Source of the DNA: an uncultured Lachnospiraceae bacterium
Lineage (GTDB): Bacteria > Bacillota_A > Clostridia > Lachnospirales > Lachnospiraceae
Length of the DNA: 7,932 bases
Reading direction: 5' to 3'
Assembly (NCBI GenBank): GCA_902766415.1
Contig: CACXDR010000260.1
Span: 1 to 7,932 of the forward strand
This document shows positions 1-6,230 of the stretch, in pieces. How positions within the stretch are numbered: position 1 is the first letter of the stretch; every line of letters starts with the position of its first letter. The notes beneath the pieces are model-generated. The model did no database searches, was not told where the DNA came from, and saw nothing but the letters and a program-made list of their open reading frames with translations. The position numbers and the translations under genes were made by a program.

Positions 1-2
1 AG

Positions 3-1544
3 ATCACGGATCTGAAGAAGAACAAGGAAGAGCTCGAGGATTCCTGGAACGACCTGAACGACGCTGCGGATGAGGTCCTTGACTCCCTGGATTCCATGAA
101 GTCGAGCCTTGACCTGGCGGCGGACGGCCTTGATTCCCTGGACCGTGTCCGCGAGGACGTACACCGGAACCACAGCGCGCTTTACGGGGATCTTGACGCC
201 TTCCTCGGCGGCCTCTCCGGGCTTTCAGAATGCCTCGCTCCTGCCTCCGGACACCTCGACGCTGCCAACACGACGGCCGGAGACCTCCGCGCAAACCTTT
301 CCGAGCTGAACGACGTGCTCATGCGTACGCGCGGCCATCTTGCGGAAGCGAAGGGCACGCTCTCCTCGCTCCGGGAGGATATGGTCCTCATCCAGGACGT
401 GACAGGAGACCTTGACTCCGAGACGCACAGCGTGCGGAGCGACATCGACGACCTCCAGCGGATCACAAGAAGCGGGAAGGAGACCTCATCCGCCAGGATC
501 GGCGGGACGCTTTCCCAGATGAAGCAGCTTTACCAGGCCTACGCGGCCTATATGAAGGCGCAGGGTCTTGAGCCCGTCGACGCGATCGGCGACGGCGCGG
601 TGCTCTACGACCTTGACGGAAGCGGCACCGGCGGCGTGGGCACGCCCTCAGATGCAGGCCTTCCCGTCCGCTACCGGCTGAGCGGCACTGCTGACATTGC
701 CGGCGCAAGCTACCCGGAGGGCAGCTTCCAGGATTTCGCGATCGACAAGCTGGAAAGCCTCGGCTACGACAGCGACGAGATCGCCTACGCGGTCGCCCTC
801 TGGAATTACCGGGACGACGTTGCCGGCGTCACCAGGGACGCGGACCGTGCCTACTCCTCCGTGGACGGCCTTCTTGAGGACCTTCTCGAGGTAGACCTTT
901 CCCAGCTTGCTGACGTGAGCTACGCGACGTCGCTCGACGGCGAGCAGGGCTTCCGTCAGGCGGCGGACCTCACGGAGGATCTCACAGCGGCGATCGACCG
1001 CATCGACCGCATCCATACGACGATCGACGGATACCTGCCGGAGCTCCAGGAGACGCTGAACAGCGCCTCCCAGGTCACCGCCTCCCTGACGGGCACGACC
1101 TCGTCCCTGTCGCGGTTCCTTTCCACCGTCCGTAACATTTCGGACAGGAATTCGGAGGCCGCGAACAGCGGCGCGAAAAAAACGCTGGAGGGGACCTCCG
1201 ATCTTCTCCGGAAGAGCGCGGACGCCATGGACAGCACCGACAGGATGCGGAAGGCAAAGGATTCCATCCGCACGCTGGTGGACGACAAGTGGGACGAGTA
1301 TACCGGCGAAAAGAACAACCTCCTGAAGCTTGACGCGGACGCGGCGCCGGAGTCCCTGACCTCGGAAAAGAACCGCGGCGTGAACAGTGTTTCTGTCATG
1401 ATCCGCACGCAGGAGATCAAGATCAGCGAAACCGAAAAGCACTTAAGCAGCGCGGACGACAACGACCACCGCACCGCCGGGCAGCGTTTAAAGCAGATGT
1501 TCCGGGACTTCTGGAGCTTCCTGACCGGCTGGATGCACAGGTAA
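3..1544 (+). CDS. Coiled-coil partner protein of MMPL transporter, 5' end missing
   Basis: The frame is open from the left edge, so the true start lies outside the window; the Met codon at 96 is internal and has no good ribosome binding site. About 513 residues are visible. Residues 1 to about 165 and about 280 to 430 are rich in Leu, Asp, Glu, Ser and Ala with heptad-like hydrophobic spacing, as in long antiparallel coiled coils. Between them is a more globular part (about 180-275) with aromatic residues and a DLDGSGTGG loop. A short tail follows (APESLTSEKN, then VMIRTQEI), ending in an aromatic amphipathic stretch, FRDFWSFLTGW. No membrane segment is visible; a signal or anchor could be upstream. 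There is a single Cys. The stop overlaps the ribosome binding site of the MMPL gene, so the two are co-translated. I infer an extracytoplasmic accessory protein of that transporter. I do not recognise the family; a YhgE/Pip-like or split-off MMPL extracellular domain is possible. Confidence 0.8.
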   Translation: MTDLKKNKEELEDSWNDLNDAADEVLDSLDSMKSSLDLAADGLDSLDRVREDVHRNHSALYGDLDAFLGGLSGLSECLAPASGHLDAANTTAGDLRANLSELNDVLMRTRGHLAEAKGTLSSLREDMVLIQDVTGDLDSETHSVRSDIDDLQRITRSGKETSSARIGGTLSQMKQLYQAYAAYMKAQGLEPVDAIGDGAVLYDLDGSGTGGVGTPSDAGLPVRYRLSGTADIAGASYPEGSFQDFAIDKLESLGYDSDEIAYAVALWNYRDDVAGVTRDADRAYSSVDGLLEDLLEVDLSQLADVSYATSLDGEQGFRQAADLTEDLTAAIDRIDRIHTTIDGYLPELQETLNSASQVTASLTGTTSSLSRFLSTVRNISDRNSEAANSGAKKTLEGTSDLLRKSADAMDSTDRMRKAKDSIRTLVDDKWDEYTGEKNNLLKLDADAAPESLTSEKNRGVNSVSVMIRTQEIKISETEKHLSSADDNDHRTAGQRLKQMFRDFWSFLTGWMHR

Positions 1545-1549
1545 GGAGG
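1544..1549 (+). promoter_or_regulatory. Ribosome binding site of the MMPL gene, overlapping the upstream stop
   Basis: AGGAGG lies 7 bases before the ATG at 1557, and its first base is the last base of the TAA that ends the coiled-coil gene. This fixes the transporter start and indicates translational coupling. Confidence 0.85.
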
Positions 1550-1556
1550 GCGCGAA

Positions 1557-3752
1557 ATGATCAGAAAACTGGCGCGCTGGCTTACCGGAAGGCCGAAATT
1601 CATCATCACCGTCGCGCTCCTGCTCCTTATCCCCTCGCTTGTCGGGTTCGTCACGACCCGCGTGAACTATGACGTCCTCTCCTATCTGCCGGAGGACGTG
1701 CGCTCCGTCGAGGGGGAGCACCTTCTGGAGGAACCGTTCCACGCGGCCGCGACAAGCATGGTGATCATAGAAGGCATGCCCGCGGACTACACGAACCGCC
1801 TTCTGAACGACATCCGGAGGATGGAGCACGTCTCAAACGCGTTCTGGGTCTCCAATTCCGTCGGCATCCAGGTGCCGGTGGACATGTTCCCGTCGAAGCT
1901 CCGGGAAAACTTCTACTCGGGCGACGCGACCATGATGATCGTGCAGTTCGACAAGCCGCTGTCCTCAGCGGAGACCATGGATTCCATCGTCCTCCTCCGG
2001 AAAATGATAAACGAACGCTGCTTCGTCGCCGGCATGTCCGGCATGGTCGAGGACATCAAGGAGCTTGTGATCAGGGAGCTGCCCGTCTACTCCGTCATCG
2101 CGGTCATCCTGACGCTCGCGGTGCTGCTCCTGACCTTCGACGCGGTCATCATGCCCTTCCTGTTCCTCGCCTGCATCGGGCTCGCGATCGCCTACAACAT
2201 GGGCACGAACATCATCCTCGGCGAGGTGTCCTACGTCACGAGGGCCATCGCCATGATCCTGCAGCTCGGCGTCACCATGGACTACTCGATCTTCCTTTAC
2301 CACCGGTACCTCGAGGAAAAAACGCGGCATGAGGACATCCGCGACGCGATGGCGGAGGCCATGACGACGGCGTTCGCCTCCCTTTCCGGCAGCTCCCTCA
2401 CCACGATCGCGGGCTTCCTTTCCCTCTGCGCCATGCGCTTCACGCTCGGCCGCGACATGGGCCTGGTCATGGCGAAGGGCGTAGTCCTTGGGATCCTGAG
2501 CGTCATCCTGATCCTTCCGAGCTTCATCCTCGTGCTTGACGACAAGATCGACAAATGGAAGCACAAGGACCTCTTCCCGGATTTTACCGGCTTCAACCGC
2601 TGGCTTTTGAAGCACCGCGCGGTGTGGATCGTCCTGTTCCTCCTGCTGCTCGCGCCTGCGTACTACATGCAGTCGCACACGCGGATGTACTACCAGATCT
2701 CCCGCTCCCTCCCGGATACGCTCCCCGCGAAGATCGCGAACGAGAAGCTGAAGGAGGACTTCGGCATCGCGACCCAGACGGTCATTATAGTCCGCGAGGA
2801 CCTGGACAACGGCTCCCTCAGGGAGATGGAGGACCGCCTTGAGGCTGTGCCGGGCATAAGCCATGTGATCTCCCTCCATTCCATGCTGGGAGACGGGATC
2901 CCGGAGTTCTTCCTGCCGGCAAAGATCCGCGATATCTTCGTCTCGGACGAATACCAGCTCATCATGCTGACCTCCGACTTTGATCCCGCGACGGATGAGA
3001 CGATGAAGCAGCTCCGCGAGGTGTCCGCTATCGTCGCGGAATATGACGATAACGCCTACATTACCGGCGAGGCTGCCATGACGGAGGACCTGCGCGAGGT
3101 CTTCGACAAGGACTACCGGGTCACGAGCATCCTGTCCATGGCGGCGATCTTCGTGATCGTCGCGTTCGTCTTCCGCTCCCTGTCCGTCCCGTTCGCGCTC
3201 ATCCAGGCGATCGAGCTTGCGATCTGGATCAACCTCGGGATCTGCTGGTTCAACGGAAAACAGGTGAGCTTCATCGCGCCGACCATCATTTCGTCGATCC
3301 AGCTCGGCGCGACGGTCGACTACGCGATCCTGATCACGACCCGTTTCCAGGAGGAGATCCGGAACGGGCGGGACCGTATGGAGGCCGCGGTGTTCGCCGG
3401 CACGACCTCTGACGTCTCGATCATCACGAGCTCCTTCGTCATGCTGTCCGCGAACCTCGGTGTCACGCTGGTCTCGAAGCTGAAGCTGATCCAGGAGATG
3501 TGCCTCCTCCTTGCGCGGGGCGCCATGATCTCCGCGTTCATCACGATCTTCATGGTCCCCTGTCTTCTGTACATGCTTGAGCCGCTCTTCCGGAGGACGA
3601 CGCTTAACTGGGACGGAAGCAGAGCCGGGGAGAGCCGGCCTCCGGAAAAGCAGGCAGACGTTTCCGGAGCGGGCACGAACCGGAAGCTGCCGGAAGCAAA
3701 GGATAAGAAGAGCCTGTTTCCCATAAGAAAACGCGGACGATGTTCTCCATAA
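1557..3752 (+). CDS. MMPL/YdfJ-type RND family transporter
   Basis: This is a 731-residue cytoplasmic-membrane protein with the duplicated RND layout. TM1 (about 14-32) is followed by an outer porter-like loop (34-176) and TM2-TM6 (177-327). TM7 (354-370) is followed by a second loop (371-520) and TM8-TM12 (522-675). TM4 carries GVTMDYSIF (238-246) and TM10 carries GATVDYAIL (584-592). In MmpL3 the equivalent Asp-Tyr pairs form the proton relay, so proton-driven export is likely. The length is close to that of Bacillus YdfJ and shorter than mycobacterial MmpL proteins. The last 50 or so residues are a hydrophilic, basic cytoplasmic tail. The start has an excellent AGGAGG. MMPL proteins move lipids, lipoconjugates or toxic hydrophobic compounds; the substrate here cannot be read from sequence. 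The coupled coiled-coil gene upstream suggests a two-part machine, and a strong terminator follows directly. Confidence 0.93.
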   Translation: MIRKLARWLTGRPKFIITVALLLLIPSLVGFVTTRVNYDVLSYLPEDVRSVEGEHLLEEPFHAAATSMVIIEGMPADYTNRLLNDIRRMEHVSNAFWVSNSVGIQVPVDMFPSKLRENFYSGDATMMIVQFDKPLSSAETMDSIVLLRKMINERCFVAGMSGMVEDIKELVIRELPVYSVIAVILTLAVLLLTFDAVIMPFLFLACIGLAIAYNMGTNIILGEVSYVTRAIAMILQLGVTMDYSIFLYHRYLEEKTRHEDIRDAMAEAMTTAFASLSGSSLTTIAGFLSLCAMRFTLGRDMGLVMAKGVVLGILSVILILPSFILVLDDKIDKWKHKDLFPDFTGFNRWLLKHRAVWIVLFLLLLAPAYYMQSHTRMYYQISRSLPDTLPAKIANEKLKEDFGIATQTVIIVREDLDNGSLREMEDRLEAVPGISHVISLHSMLGDGIPEFFLPAKIRDIFVSDEYQLIMLTSDFDPATDETMKQLREVSAIVAEYDDNAYITGEAAMTEDLREVFDKDYRVTSILSMAAIFVIVAFVFRSLSVPFALIQAIELAIWINLGICWFNGKQVSFIAPTIISSIQLGATVDYAILITTRFQEEIRNGRDRMEAAVFAGTTSDVSIITSSFVMLSANLGVTLVSKLKLIQEMCLLLARGAMISAFITIFMVPCLLYMLEPLFRRTTLNWDGSRAGESRPPEKQADVSGAGTNRKLPEAKDKKSLFPIRKRGRCSP

Positions 3753-3756
3753 ACCG

Positions 3757-3797
3757 AAAATGAGCCGCAGCGCTGTACCGGCGCTGCGGCTCATTTT
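3757..3797. terminator. Perfect-stem, bidirectional Rho-independent terminator
   Basis: The arms AAAATGAGCCGCAGCGC (3757-3773) and GCGCTGCGGCTCATTTT (3781-3797) match over all 17 pairs around a 7-base loop. The right arm runs into a five-T tract for the plus strand; the A-run at the left gives four U on the minus strand. It starts 4 bases after the MMPL stop and lies 79 bases beyond the stop of the convergent psiE-like gene, so it can end both transcripts. Confidence 0.92.
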
Positions 3798-3822
3798 TGC
3801 GTATTCCGCATTTTGCGTATTC
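3795..3822. repeat. 12-bp direct repeat after the terminator
   Basis: TTTTGCGTATTC occurs at 3795-3806 and 3811-3822, a 16-base period. The first copy overlaps the terminator T-tract. It looks like a small local duplication; no function is evident. Confidence 0.5.
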
Positions 3823-3850
3823 TCTGCCCGGCAGCCTGTGCCGTGCCTGA

Positions 3851-3892
3851 TTTCTCTCTGCCTGTTTCTCTCTTTTTATTTCTCTCTCTGGA
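3851..3892. repeat. Three 14-bp units with TTTCTCTCT core
   Basis: The 9-mer TTTCTCTCT occurs at 3851, 3865 and 3879, exactly 14 bases apart, each followed by five variable bases. The array spans the stop codon and last codons of the minus-strand psiE-like gene, where it reads AGAGAGAAA. It resembles a slippage-prone polypyrimidine microsatellite. Confidence 0.6.
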
Positions 3893-4304
3893 TATAGTCC
3901 GCGTGTTTTTTCCGCTCCGCGAGATCCACTGCGGAAAGGAACAGGAACTTCCTGATTGCGAACAGTACCGCGACCGCGACGACGCCGATCAGGATGCCGA
4001 TGGAGTTCTCATGGTTTATGATGAGGGACTTCGTGACAGCGAAGATCATGACCTCCACGATAGAGTCAAGGTCATGGCGGCAGAGCATCATCGCGACCTC
4101 GATGCCGACCAGGGCGTCCAGAAGATAGTGAAGGAACTCGTTGAAGCCTCCCTCTATGATCTCACCCAATTCTGCAGGCAGGCGGGTAAAATGGATCGCT
4201 ATGCCGACAAAGATCAGCAGCGCGACAAAGAGCTCGATCCACAGGGCAAGCCGGAAGAAGATGATCTGGAGCTTATGCAGGATTTCGTAAGACTTTGTAT
4301 GCAT
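3876..4304 (-). CDS. PsiE-family (phosphate-starvation-inducible E-like) membrane protein
   Basis: This is a 142-residue protein, close to the 136 residues of E. coli PsiE. It has four hydrophobic helices at about 13-39, 58-75, 80-96 and 101-123. The pattern in the second half, a conserved RHDLD (76-80), then an amphipathic helix, an I-I-N-H-E turn (95-99) and a last long helix, parallels PsiE's ...LRYF...IVRLIIVDHKSPLDVLIY segment. The family is induced by phosphate starvation in E. coli, but its biochemical role is unknown. The start ATG has AAGGA 7 bases upstream (4312-4316 on the plus strand). The gene has its own promoter and a leader hairpin and is convergent with the MMPL gene. No Pho-box-like repeat was seen, so phosphate control is not supported here. 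The assignment rests on recalled pattern similarity, not an alignment. Confidence 0.75.
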   Translation of the reverse strand: MHTKSYEILHKLQIIFFRLALWIELFVALLIFVGIAIHFTRLPAELGEIIEGGFNEFLHYLLDALVGIEVAMMLCRHDLDSIVEVMIFAVTKSLIINHENSIGILIGVVAVAVLFAIRKFLFLSAVDLAERKKHADYIQREK

Positions 4305-4325
4305 GATGTCATCCTTGGGAGGTTA

Positions 4326-4358
4326 GGAAAGTCGCGGCAGGCTGTGCCGCGGCTTTCC
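4326..4358 (-). other. Strong hairpin in the psiE-like gene leader
   Basis: On the plus strand the arms are GGAAAGTCGCGGCA (4326-4339) and TGCCGCGGCTTTCC (4345-4358), pairing over 14 positions with one G-T wobble and a 5-base loop. In the minus-strand transcript it falls between the predicted start (near 4375) and the AAGGA. No U-tract follows on either strand, so it is not a normal terminator. It could stabilise the 5' end of the mRNA or regulate initiation. Confidence 0.65.
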
Positions 4359-4381
4359 GTCTGCAGTCTGTCATATAATAA

Positions 4382-4411
4382 AATATACAATAAAACTGCA
4401 TATCATGTAAA
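4382..4411 (-). promoter_or_regulatory. Predicted sigma-A promoter for the psiE-like gene
   Basis: Read on the minus strand, TTTACA (4411-4406) and TATATT (4387-4382) are 18 bases apart. They lie in an AT-rich island (about 4372-4420) that stands out against the GC-rich surroundings. Transcription would start near 4375, about 70 bases before the psiE-like ATG. It also lies downstream of the 167-residue gene, so read-through from the operon remains possible. Confidence 0.6.
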
Positions 4412-4446
4412 TATGAATGAGCTGCACGCCGGAAAAACCTTGCTCT

Positions 4447-4950
4447 TCAGCCGAGCGCGAGGACCTTTTCCCTGAGCTCCGCGAAGCCGTAGGCCACCTG
4501 GATCAGGTCGTCCTCGGCAAGATCCGTCCCGATCAGGAACATGGCCCTGTAGAAGGCCTCCCTGAGCGGCGCGTCCGTCCTTCCCTCGCCGACCGCCCTG
4601 GACACCGGCCCGGCAAGCTCCCGGAGCCCGCAGAGGATCAGGAACTTAAGCGCGCGCACCTCGCGGTCGTCGTCCTCCCAGGAAGCCATGGAAAAATCAC
4701 CCGTAAGGTCCGGGGCGCCGTCGCAGCCGACGCACTTCGGCGCGGTGAGACGCTTCCGCATGGCAAGCACCTTCCCGCATGCCTCCGAGAGCTCCTCCGC
4801 GGACGCGGAGCTGTCCCCGCTTACCGCGAGCCCGGAAAAGAACACGCGGTCCTTGTCGGAGATCAGGTCAAAGCTGTTGGTCCCGCCCGTGCGAATCAGT
4901 CCCACCAGAGCTTCCGTAAGTTCGTTCCTGAGCTTCATCACTTCATCCAT
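4447..4950 (-). CDS. Unrecognised helical protein with CxxC, last gene of the cysS-rlmB operon
   Basis: This is a 167-residue soluble-looking acidic protein with no signal or membrane segment and no family I can name with confidence. It has four Cys: C58, C73 and C76 (as CVGC) and C107. The C-terminal part, with ALKFLILCGLREL (100-112), FYRAMF (133-138) and a final AELREKVLAL (157-166), has the helix spacing seen after the cluster cysteines in hybrid cluster protein N-terminal domains. Residues 8-68 look like a weaker second copy of the same unit. The four-Cys spacing of true HCP is absent, so a cluster is not assured; CxxC could instead bind zinc or act in redox. The start is well supported: GGGAGG lies 6 bases upstream and the previous gene's TAA overlaps it. 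The position corresponds to that of yacP/rae1 in many Firmicutes, but no NYN/PIN nuclease motif is visible. Confidence 0.75.
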   Translation of the reverse strand: MDEVMKLRNELTEALVGLIRTGGTNSFDLISDKDRVFFSGLAVSGDSSASAEELSEACGKVLAMRKRLTAPKCVGCDGAPDLTGDFSMASWEDDDREVRALKFLILCGLRELAGPVSRAVGEGRTDAPLREAFYRAMFLIGTDLAEDDLIQVAYGFAELREKVLALG

Positions 4951-4953
4951 GGC

Positions 4954-5694
4954 TTACCTCCCTTTCATACGCTGCCGCACGATCTCGTACGCAAGCACCC
5001 CTGCCGCGACGCTCGCGTTCAGTGAATCGATCTCCCCCTTCATCGGGATGGACGCGGTCAGGTCACAGCTTTTCCTTACAAGCTCCGAGACGCCGTTCCC
5101 CTCGTTCCCGATCACCAGTCCGACAGGTCCCGTAAGGTCCAGGTCATACATGAGCTGCCCGCCCATATCCGCGCAGACGAACCAGAGGCCCTCCTTCTTC
5201 AGCTCCTCCATGGTGCGCACAAGGTTCGTCACCTTCGCGACCGGCGTATAGTTCAGGGCGCCTGCGGAGGTCCTCGCGACGCTTGCAGTCAGGCCGACCG
5301 CGCGGTTCTTCGGGATGATCACGCCGTGCGCGCCCGCCTGGTTCGCGGTCCTGATGATGGCGCCGAGGTTGTGCGGGTCCTCGATCCCGTCAAGGAGGAT
5401 GATGAAGGGCGGCTCCCCCTTCTCCCTCGCCCGTTCCAGGATATCCTCCACCGAAGCGTAGCTGTAGCTTGCGGCGATGGCGATCACGCCCTGGTGATGC
5501 CCGGTCCCGCTCATCTCGTTCAGGCGTTCCCTGGAGACAAAATCGATCCTCGTGTCGTGCTTCCTCGCCTCCCGCACGATGGTCTGGACCGGTCCGTCCT
5601 TAAGCCCGTCCTGCACATACAGCCTGTCGATCGTCTTTCCGGCGCGGAAAGCCTCTATGACCGCGTTGCGGCCCTCGATCGCGTTCTCGTTCAT
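4954..5694 (-). CDS. rlmB: 23S rRNA (guanosine-2'-O)-methyltransferase RlmB (SpoU/TrmH family)
   Basis: This 246-residue protein has the usual family length. Residues 4-75 form the L30e-like RNA-binding domain, beginning with the characteristic AIEGRNAVIEAF. The SPOUT catalytic domain follows with all three knot motifs: DGIEDPHNLGAIIRTANQAG (102-121), LVIGNEGNGV (193-202) and IPMKGEIDSLNASVAAGVLA (216-235). The Asn and Arg of motif 1, the Glu of motif 2 and the SLN of motif 3 are present. The enzyme methylates the ribose of a P-loop guanosine (G2251 in E. coli numbering) using S-adenosylmethionine. A related TrmH-family site cannot be excluded, but genome position favours RlmB. The start has AAGGAG 5 bases upstream. 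The ATG overlaps the mrnC stop as ATGA, and the 167-residue gene begins 3 bases after its stop, giving tight operon coupling. Confidence 0.93.
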   Translation of the reverse strand: MNENAIEGRNAVIEAFRAGKTIDRLYVQDGLKDGPVQTIVREARKHDTRIDFVSRERLNEMSGTGHHQGVIAIAASYSYASVEDILERAREKGEPPFIILLDGIEDPHNLGAIIRTANQAGAHGVIIPKNRAVGLTASVARTSAGALNYTPVAKVTNLVRTMEELKKEGLWFVCADMGGQLMYDLDLTGPVGLVIGNEGNGVSELVRKSCDLTASIPMKGEIDSLNASVAAGVLAYEIVRQRMKGR

Positions 5695-6230
5695 CCCTGC
5701 TCCTTCCCCGGGCAGCCCGCCTGCCCGGCTTCTGAATGCTCCCGCGGCCCTTCCGTCTGTACGGCAGCGCCCGGTGCCGCCTCATGCTTTGCCAGCATCT
5801 CCCGCTCCTTCCGCTCTTCATCGGAAAGCCAGCGGAGCGCACTGTCCACCAGCGCCTCAAGCCGCTCCTCCCTGCCCGTAAGCCAGAGCCAGCCGACCAG
5901 CGCCTCAAAGCCGGTCGCGACGCGGTAGTCCACGATGGAGGCATTCTTCGCGGACGTATTGGAATGCGCGTTCCGCCCCCGGCGGAACACCGCACGCTCC
6001 TCCTCAGTAAGCTCCGGGTCCAGATGACGTATGAGCCTCGCCTGCGTGTCCGCCTTCACAAGGTGGATCGCAGCGTGATGCAGCCGGCTGACCTGGCGGT
6101 TCCCTTCCCGCACTACGCGCGAGCGTATCATAAGCTCATAAACGGCATCGCCCATATAAGCAAGAACAAGCGGCGAAAAGCTCGCCGCCATGTCCTTTAA
6201 TTCCTTCCTGGTGTTCAGGCCTTCTTCCAC
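5691..6230 (-). CDS. mrnC: Mini-ribonuclease III (23S rRNA maturation), GTG start
   Basis: This is a 179-residue RNase III catalytic domain without a dsRNA-binding domain. LAYMGDAVYEL (23-33) carries the catalytic Asp (D28), RRGRNAHS (83-90) is the family's loop motif, and GFEALVGWLWL (107-117) carries the second catalytic Glu (E109). In Bacillus, Mini-III trims both ends of 23S rRNA, and the gene there also follows cysS. The proposed GTG start has GAGG 7 bases upstream inside cysS and gives an N-terminus close in length to Bacillus MrnC. An in-frame ATG at 6189-6191 (residue 14) would leave only a short lead-in before the catalytic helix. The protein overlaps cysS by 16 bases and rlmB by 4. 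About 38 C-terminal residues (141-179), rich in Glu, Ala, Gly and Gln, exceed the family's usual length and look disordered. Confidence 0.92.
   Translation of the reverse strand: MEEGLNTRKELKDMAASFSPLVLAYMGDAVYELMIRSRVVREGNRQVSRLHHAAIHLVKADTQARLIRHLDPELTEEERAVFRRGRNAHSNTSAKNASIVDYRVATGFEALVGWLWLTGREERLEALVDSALRWLSDEERKEREMLAKHEAAPGAAVQTEGPREHSEAGQAGCPGKEQG

Noticed and set aside
648..1654. Overlapping minus-strand frames (264 and 232 codons)
   Set aside because: They are antisense to the coiled-coil gene, overlap each other in different frames, and lack ribosome binding sites and motifs.
1965..3794. 609-codon open frame on the minus strand
   Set aside because: It lies fully antisense to the MMPL gene, is rich in Arg, Asp, Glu and His with no recognisable domain, and is a typical shadow in GC-rich DNA.
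4326..4358. Hairpin as terminator of the cysS-rlmB operon
   Set aside because: No U-tract follows on the minus strand, and it lies downstream of the predicted psiE promoter.
4420..4455. Terminator directly after the CxxC protein gene
   Set aside because: Only a 4-pair GCTC/GAGC stem is found near the T-run, too weak to call.
3813..4475. 220-codon plus-strand frame in the middle region
   Set aside because: It is antisense to the psiE-like gene, which has membrane helices, a ribosome binding site and a promoter; this frame runs through the AT-rich promoter island.
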